This document shows, one piece after another, positions 57,874 to 64,000 of a stretch of DNA of 64,000 nt (the stretch's first letter is position 1; each line of letters begins with the position of its first letter). A model generated the notes under the pieces. The model saw nothing but the letters and a program-made list of their open reading frames with translations, was not told where the DNA came from and did no database searches. The translations under genes were made by a program, and so were the position numbers. This stretch comes from Adiantum capillus-veneris (lineage: Eukaryota; Streptophyta; Polypodiopsida; Polypodiales; Pteridaceae). The stretch spans positions 69,028,567 through 69,092,566 of the forward strand of contig CM043970.1 in NCBI GenBank assembly GCA_014529385.2, in the 5' to 3' direction.

Positions 57874-58262
57874 ATTCTCATGTTTGAAGCAATGCATTGG
57901 TTATTAGTGTGTTGTGCAAGATGCGAGAACTGAATTAATTGTTCAGTGGCATTTGATGGCGACGATAGCTGCTTATGGAATAAAAGATCCTGCAGTTGAA
58001 TTGCCCTCTCCTTGATTGTCAGTTTTGTGACTGCAACTCTTTTTGGACCCCATTTGTACTCAGTTTTACCTGTAGCTGCAGAGTTTCAAGTCTGTTCTTG
58101 AATTTTCTTGGGTTTCCATTACCATTTCATTGTTTCAGGCAACTTGGATTGAGTTTTTTGGTCTCCATTGATTAGTTGATGCTGAATTTTTTGTAGTTTT
58201 TAGCTTGGGTTGCCATTTTAACTCCGATTTAATTGGTGAAAGTCTCTGATTTGGTTTGGCTG

Positions 58263-58643
58263 TCAAGACTTTGATTTTGGTAGCCATATCTGTCTGTGTT
58301 TATTCTTCATGACCCTTTTCTTTACCCAGACCTTTCTAACATCCGTTTTTGGTGTTTTCGATCGAAATTTTGATTTTTCTTCGTTGACTGGGACTATCGG
58401 CCATGAGTGATCTGTTTTGGCAAATGGAGTCATGTATGTGTCAGTATTATGTGTGTACAGTAGTGCATTTTTTGACCATTCTAGAACTGCATTGTACATT
58501 CTCATCCATGGAACTCCTAAGCACAATGCTTCTCTGATTCCATCGTCACGCATCACTAGAAATTGATGAGGGCAAATACTCCCATCAACATTGATTGATA
58601 AATTTACGAATACCATGGTATAAGACCTAGGTAGCTGAGACAT
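58263..58643 (-). pseudogene. Retroelement protease-like fragment
   Basis: 126 codons from ATG 58643 (MSQLPRSYTMVFVNLSINVDG). The segment HQFLVMRDDGIREALCLGVPWMRMYNAVLEWSKNALLY resembles the second half of a gypsy-type aspartic protease, where the family pattern is I-L-G-x-P-W-L ... N ... W-x-x-x-x-L. It is followed by a Lys/Arg-rich tail (PKTDVRKVWVKKRVMKNKHRQIW) to a stop. The catalytic Asp-Ser/Thr-Gly is not seen upstream because the sequence changes to LTR-like DNA at about 58644. The fragment is therefore a truncated protease region of an unknown element. It may belong with the reading region at 51960-55440, but nothing proves that. Confidence 0.5.
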
Positions 58644-58809
58644 CAGATCCTCCTCCCTACCTCCCTTTATGTAGGCCTAGCTCGTAGCCCTTACCCTAAG
58701 CGGATCCCCAGTCCACATTGGTCCAGTCCAGGCCCTTGGCCCATGTCCCTGACCCCCTAGGTTGGGCCTTGCCCCGTAGGACCCTTGTCCTGACATTACT
58801 CCCCCCTTA
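58644..58809 (-). repeat. LTR end with polypurine tract, minus orientation
   Basis: On minus AAGGGGGGAGTAA (58808-58796) directly precedes TGTCAGGACAAGGGTCC (from 58795), the usual layout of polypurine tract plus 3' LTR start in plant Ty3/gypsy elements. Before it the minus strand reads GACGAAAACTCTTCC, a common end-of-pol context. The LTR continues GC-rich to a TATA-like CCTACATAAAGGG near 58664 and appears cut at about 58644. Confidence 0.7.
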
Positions 58810-60072
58810 AGGAAGAGTTTTCGTCCTCAAAAACACAAGTAGTAACATCTTCTTAAGGATATTGATTTTTTCTTTATTGACGTCCCATACGTGAGATAGC
58901 TGTCTATATGAACGAGAATTGGTGTAGTGAGGAGGTTCAATGAAACCAGGAGCAACATCGTGAATTTCAACATTGTTGTCCTTTTAATGCAACCACTTGG
59001 GTCTAAATGGTAATGCCATTTATAACTCACTTGAGTATTGTAAAGGAGTAACCACAACTAAGAGTTGTCCAAAGGCATAACCAGTTTTCAGATCTTCTGA
59101 AGGTACTGGAATAATGCAAGGAAACCTTGGCATAACTTTCCATGAAGTTGTGAGCCAGATATCCTATCACGTGAGTATGTTGAAAAGTTCATAGATAGGG
59201 AGTGTCCTCTTGTTAGAATTCTGAATAGTTAGGAACACAAAGAACTACATGTTCATCCCTAATGAAGGTGGCTTGCCAACATACTTTGTCAGCACACTTG
59301 GTAAGTCCTTGACGTATGAAACTATTGAAACAATCTCCAACACCACCACAACAGGTGTTCAAAGTTGAAAATCGTACTTAAGCAAATTCTAGAATAGGGA
59401 GAAAATCATCTATTCAAAAATGCGTTGTTCTAACATATGCTCTTAGAAAATCCTTTAGCAAAAGAAATATTTGTAAGTTGCCCATCCAACACGAGATGAA
59501 TAGCAGCAGTAAGAGTGAGGTGTTGTTCCCCAACCACTTATAGACAGTCTTCCCTGACTGTCGATAAACTAGGACTCAATCATTGAGTATCCAACCATAT
59601 ATTTTATATGGAGCGAAGACAACCAACTAGGTTGAAAGCGGGTGGACTGGAGTAAGCTCCTAAAGTTTAGACCATCCAACCATAGACAGCCATCCTGAGC
59701 CAGTGCCTTGATGGCAGGGTGTAAACTCATAATAAATCTGCAGGAGAGATTGCACATGCAGTGCAAAAAGGTGTAGAGAGAATAAAGTTCATGAATTCGC
59801 ATGCCAATCTAAATAAATTAGTATTAGACACTAGGGCCCATAACACCTAGTGTGCATGTATTTAACACAAATTTATCCAAACAGAAATTCCATGACGAGA
59901 CTTTCCACGGTACGTAAGTGAAAGCCTTTCAACAAGAGTTAAACCATAACAGAATGTGAAAGACAAGTCACACCTAGGTCCCAACCATGAGACATTCTCA
60001 ATAACTTAACATACTTGGCTATATGTAGAAATGACCCTCCGTTAAGGTGGTTTCACATCACTTGTCATCGCA

Positions 60073-60128
60073 ACAAATCTGTAATGAGTATCCAACAATG
60101 ACAAATCTGTAATGAGTATCCAACAATT
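60073..60128. repeat. 28-bp tandem duplication
   Basis: Two copies (60073-60100, 60101-60128) of acaaatctgtaatgagtatc plus caacaat, identical except for the last base. Local duplication with no coding context. Confidence 0.95.
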
Positions 60129-62374
60129 TCTGGCCCACTGAAATTTTTCCTGATACGGTGTGCTCCCAATGGTCTAATAAACGGATGCGACCAGCACATA
60201 AGGACTTCGTCGCGACACATCATGAAGAATTAGGCGCCAGTGTCTGTCCTAGAGACTCATATTCACCACATGTGGAGTATGTCTCAAATAAGGATGGCCG
60301 AAAAAGCGACATCCATCAAGTACAAGATGTACTTGTGTGTGGAGGAACTGCAAAACACTCTGCGACAAGAGTGAGAGGACCCTCATTATCTTGCTCCACA
60401 GTGGCTAAACCAAACTCCTTGAGTTCCTATACCATGTTGTATCCCATGTGACAACATGTGCCAAATTGAACCGTACAAGTAGGTTCGTAACAACATAAGA
60501 CAAAAATATAGATTGGACACTTTGCCCAAAATACTTTGTGCCGACATGCCCTTGGGATGGCTCTATAACATTCAAGCGTACTTAGACGTCTTGAAAAACC
60601 AAGCAAAGAATACTAAAAATGGAATAACACCAAATCAATAGATGCGTACCTGGAGATTTGAACGTAATGTACACTTACCTGTATTCAAATGGAGAGGAGC
60701 ACGTCCCCTACCTGAAAGAAACAAACAGCATTGCACTAGGAACCCTGGGCGTTGCCTTTGCAATCCAAGCCCTTGGATTAGAATGTACGTAGCCAAACCC
60801 CTTGGTAAGACTCTTTGTAGAAACTACTCAACTAGCAGATAACGATAACCAACATAGTCCACCGTGTCCAGAATGATTGGAATCACTTGAAAAGTGTGTC
60901 CGTCTACTACCGCGTTTGGTAGATTGCGGAATTCTTTCCTTGAAAGTATAAATGGGAGAGATCAACTGTGATCCTCAATGCAGATCAAACTGTGATCCTT
61001 AATGGCTATGGGGTGATTTAGTAAGCACCTCGCTGGGTCATACCCCAAAAGTGTGATTCCATAGACACTCGTAGTGCTATAGAGCAAGAAATCCTCCGAA
61101 ATGACTCTTTCTCATCAATTAACGTCAAGATGTTCGATGTGTACTCCACTGGGCAAATATGTTTGATCCTAAGAACAATAACCCAAGGAATGGCAATAGT
61201 TGGATCTTACCCAAGATCTGCCTATGGCTCTTAGCCAGCCTGTGTGTGGCTCCTAGCTCTTACAATAGTTAGTGTTCAATTGATAAAACGATGAAAACTA
61301 ATGTTAATGGCATCTTGGCCCATTTCTACCTGACAGTTAGAGCACCTTGGCTCATGCTGACTTCCAAACAAAACATGTATCAAAAGCTTCTTAGGAAGTT
61401 TTCATTATTCTTGTGAGAAATAAGAAAAAGAAAGAGAAGAATAGCATGCTGGGCTGAGGAACTTTCCTTCAATTTCTAGAGTGTGTGCCCAGAATGTGTG
61501 CTCTTAGGCATCTTATGCCTGATTTGCAGCGTATCCTATGAACATGCAACCATTTGCCTATACAACGCTCTCATCGAGAGAGGGGACAGAAAACACAAGC
61601 CACATCTTGACCCTCTTACCATGGATGGGGTCGTGACTTTAGAAAAATGACTTAAAACGGCACTTTGCCTGTGAAATATGTCATAGATTTAAATTCCATT
61701 TAGTGGTAGTGGGCGTTGACAAGAACCATAAATTTAAACTATCCAGAACTTAGTATGTCTGTGACAGAGTGCCTGGTGTGATAGCGTAAGTGTAATCTTT
61801 GAAGCGGTGGAGTTTATGCTACCTAGTTAGCATGCCATGCATACAGATTGTGAAGCCCTTGGCGAGAGTGATGGCCTCAAACGTGAGAGCCAAAACCATT
61901 ATAAGTGCCTTAAACTGGTAGGGATTTTGTGAGGTGGTATTCCCTATTTTGCCAGTTTGTCAATCTTGTGTGCCACTGCTCGTGATTCTGAGTCATTGGG
62001 TAGTACCTTGGCACAAGGGAGAAGCCCGACTTCATAAAAAATTGTCAAAGAACTTTGCTTTGTACACAAGCACTAGTTTCCAATGTAAATGTATAAACAT
62101 GGAAAAAATAAACAATACTGAACATGGTCTAACCTGGTCATCCTGTTGTAACCAGTTGTCTTGAGATGTGGGAAGAAAAACTCGCTCAAATGTAGATCTT
62201 CATCTCCATTGCGTGAGAGAGAGTTGGCGTGAAATATAATGTAGGCATAGGGAGAACTTTCCCAAGGGCGTGTGCTCATAGCATACCCAAAAGGGGAAAC
62301 AACTTAATGTAAGAGTCGTAAATTGAAGCCTGGCTTCCTTCAAAAACAAGTGCAGTAAAAGGCCATGCATGTCT

Positions 62375-62419
62375 GTTTAAAGATTGCAATTTTTCCATGC
62401 TTCATTCCAATCTTTAAAC
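62375..62419. repeat. Hairpin-forming inverted repeat
   Basis: GTTTAAAGATTG (62375-62386) and its exact complement CAATCTTTAAAC (62408-62419), extendable to about 16 bp with one mismatch, around a loop of about 13-21 bases. No T-run follows, so it is not a bacterial-type terminator. Function unknown. Confidence 0.8.
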
Positions 62420-63640
62420 AAATCCACGTTTTGGTACTTACAGTATTTTCACAGGCCATGCTTGTGATGTGCATGCCTAAAGTGTATGCATATTATATGC
62501 ACGTCTATTGCATATCGTAGCTATCAAACAGATGCTGCATAACCAAAAAAATCAATTGCGTACCTTATCCAGTACACTTACTGAGGAAGCTTGCTGCCGG
62601 AAGAATCAAATGACTCACAAGCGAGAAGAAAACCAAGAAGTGATTTGCCGGATAATAATGTTTGGTTCACTAGACACGGTCACTGTGGATTCAACTTCAC
62701 CATTTTCAATTTCCTACTGATTAGAATTGAAAGAATAATCGGCCTTGCCTATCATCGATGCCTTATAAGGCATAGGGGATGCCTGAGTTGGATCGGTTAC
62801 TAGACAATCGTGCCTCGTAAAACCCTGTGTAAAGGTTATCTCTATCGGAGCCATGCTCCTTAGTCCAAATCATGGTAATGACTACCAATAGTGTACGTAA
62901 TATGTTGACCTTGGCCAATAAAAGGCCATGCCGGTTGTCTTGAGGCGCTAAGGAATTGGCCCTTTCCATCAAAGTATGCAACAAAATGTAAGTGCTTATT
63001 AAAACTTTCAGAAACCATACGTGTGCATGGAGTTCTTAAAATGCACGCACCTTTGTTGCTTGATCCAAATATACCGTAGGGTTTGTAACATTTTGCCACA
63101 CAAACGGAAAAATAATGCTCACCTGCGTGATCACATGCCGCGACCTCTCGTAGGTTCTTTCCTTGCCGATTGCAGCCTTGCTTGATGTTGTATATCTGTA
63201 ATAAGTCTTGCTCACACATACTTTTAATAACAACACTCATAATGTACCTTAAGCAGCACATCGAAAACCAATCCTTGCAATTGGCTTCCTAATTGCCAAT
63301 TGCGAATGCTAGCATGACGGTTATCTGCCTTGATGCCGACATCATGCTTTGAAAACGGAAAGTCCCATTGTCTTTGATCGAGTGGTAAGGTAAAGATGTG
63401 CATAGCAACCAGCTAGGAAGATGGTGCTCATGGCGGCCCTTGATGTGCTTGAAAGCTTGTGTTTGGGCCCACCATCAAAAAATCATGCACCATGGATGCC
63501 TTGCCAAGCCTATGATGATTGCTTTTGCCGCATGATGACATGCAACATGTTGGAGCATACTTACCGCTAGTCCTCGGATGCATAGCATGGGGCCTTGCCC
63601 ATGTGTAACTGCCCTTCCATGGTCAAGGTTAGGGCACTAA

Positions 63641-63899
63641 AAAAAATAACTTTGAAAAACCTGTAGCTTGCATGGCGGCAGCCGACTGCGCGAGCAAGGA
63701 GACCGACAGGGTCGTCCATGCAGACCATCTCCTGGCAAGGCCATGTGACAAAAAATCCCCCCCACGGCAGCGCGAATCACGCGAGGTAAGCCGCTACCCG
63801 TTTCGTGCAGGTCCGCCATGGCCGCTTGTCTAAAAAAAGGAGCTTTCCCGCGCGGCCAGTCTTCCCCCCGGCTCTCTAGGGGCGGTGTCCCATCACCTA

Positions 63900-63902
<3 letters not shown>
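63641..63902. other. GC-rich segment, no gene recognised
   Basis: It is clearly richer in GC than the rest of the window and open on minus (63978-63637, 113 codons, starting in the repeat), but the peptide is Arg/Pro/Gly-rich without a domain. It could be the edge of a gene or of another element continuing beyond 64000. Confidence 0.35.

Positions 63903-63962
<60 letters not shown>
63903..63962. repeat. (GA)n microsatellite
   Basis: About 30 GA units near the right end of the window. Confidence 0.97.
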
Positions 63963-63964
<2 letters not shown>

Positions 63965-64000
63965 ATGCAACCAAGCATGCGAGGCTTTCTCCTCCTCCAT

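Larger units (their letters stand above)
55441..58262. other. Noncoding stretch, no gene recognised
   Basis: About 2.8 kb without a supported coding region. T-rich on plus. It holds three copies of a gatcgtgatcg-type motif, one long TC tract and one 42-bp tandem duplication, listed separately. It could be an LTR or untranslated part of the element that carries the reading region to its left, but no partner repeat is in the window. Confidence 0.5.
58810..63640. other. Degenerate region, no gene recognised
   Basis: If the LTR end at 58795 is real, this is where the pol of that minus-strand element should lie. Weak minus frames exist (59057-58827, 59802-59569), but I find no RT, RNase H or integrase signature that I can defend. 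Stops are frequent in all frames. The rest (60-63.6 kb) holds only short accidental frames, one 28-bp tandem duplication and one hairpin. Confidence 0.5.

Noticed and set aside
60158-60842. Plus-strand frames of 66-97 codons
   Set aside because: No domain, no family resemblance, and the region has stops in all longer frames.
62375-62419. Rho-independent terminator
   Set aside because: Plant context, AT-rich stem and no T-run after it.

Overview
The window looks like intergenic DNA from a large, repeat-rich land-plant genome. I found no cellular protein gene, tRNA or rRNA that I could support. Nearly everything recognisable is LTR retrotransposon in several age classes, plus two inverted-repeat (foldback/MITE-like) elements and many (TC/GA)n microsatellites. 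Plant-type evidence: Ty1/copia and Ty3/gypsy pol genes, a dual-RNase H (Tat-type) gypsy element, initiator-Met-type primer sites (TGGTATCAGAGC), and TG...CA long terminal repeats. One gypsy element (C, 33.6-43.6 kb) has a pol of a style I associate with elements outside the usual seed-plant clades. With the absence of genes this makes a fern or other non-seed plant plausible, but that is inference only.

Layout. 1-4.9 kb: unassigned flank and a minus-oriented solo LTR (1881-3410, duplication AGTGA). 4891-23549: gypsy element A (plus strand, duplication GTGGG), whose RNase H is split exactly by gypsy element B (10105-21379, minus strand, duplication ACGC). 23.76-24.12 kb: small inverted-repeat element carrying GGTACC-centred palindromes. 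25.2-46.5 kb: a deep nest. An old minus-strand copia relic (E) was hit by an A-family LTR (26609-27930 plus 45050-45279). That LTR was hit by copia element D (27931-45049, duplication ACCCT). D was in turn hit twice within its reverse transcriptase: by a foldback element with four roughly 177-bp-spaced 60-bp palindromes (32148-33551), and by gypsy element C (33593-43595, duplication ACGC). 46.9-51.1 kb: truncated gypsy element F (plus strand). 51.96-55.44 kb: a long, frameshifted minus-strand reading region for a coiled-coil, proline/acidic-rich protein that I do not recognise. 58.2-58.8 kb: a protease-like fragment next to an LTR end with a polypurine tract. 58.8-64 kb: degenerate sequence with no recognised gene.

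How the parts relate. The elements are selfish and do not form a cellular pathway. Each supplies or once supplied its own gag, protease, reverse transcriptase, RNase H and integrase. All carry stops, frameshifts, deletions or catalytic changes, so none looks autonomous as it stands. The nested boundaries, with target duplications that rejoin the interrupted reading frames, give a relative order of insertion: E, then the A-family LTR, then D, then the foldback element and C; and separately A, then B. The best candidates for something undescribed are the foldback element with its palindrome array, the unrecognised coiled-coil reading region, and the shared ACGC(A) target with 4-bp duplication of elements B and C.
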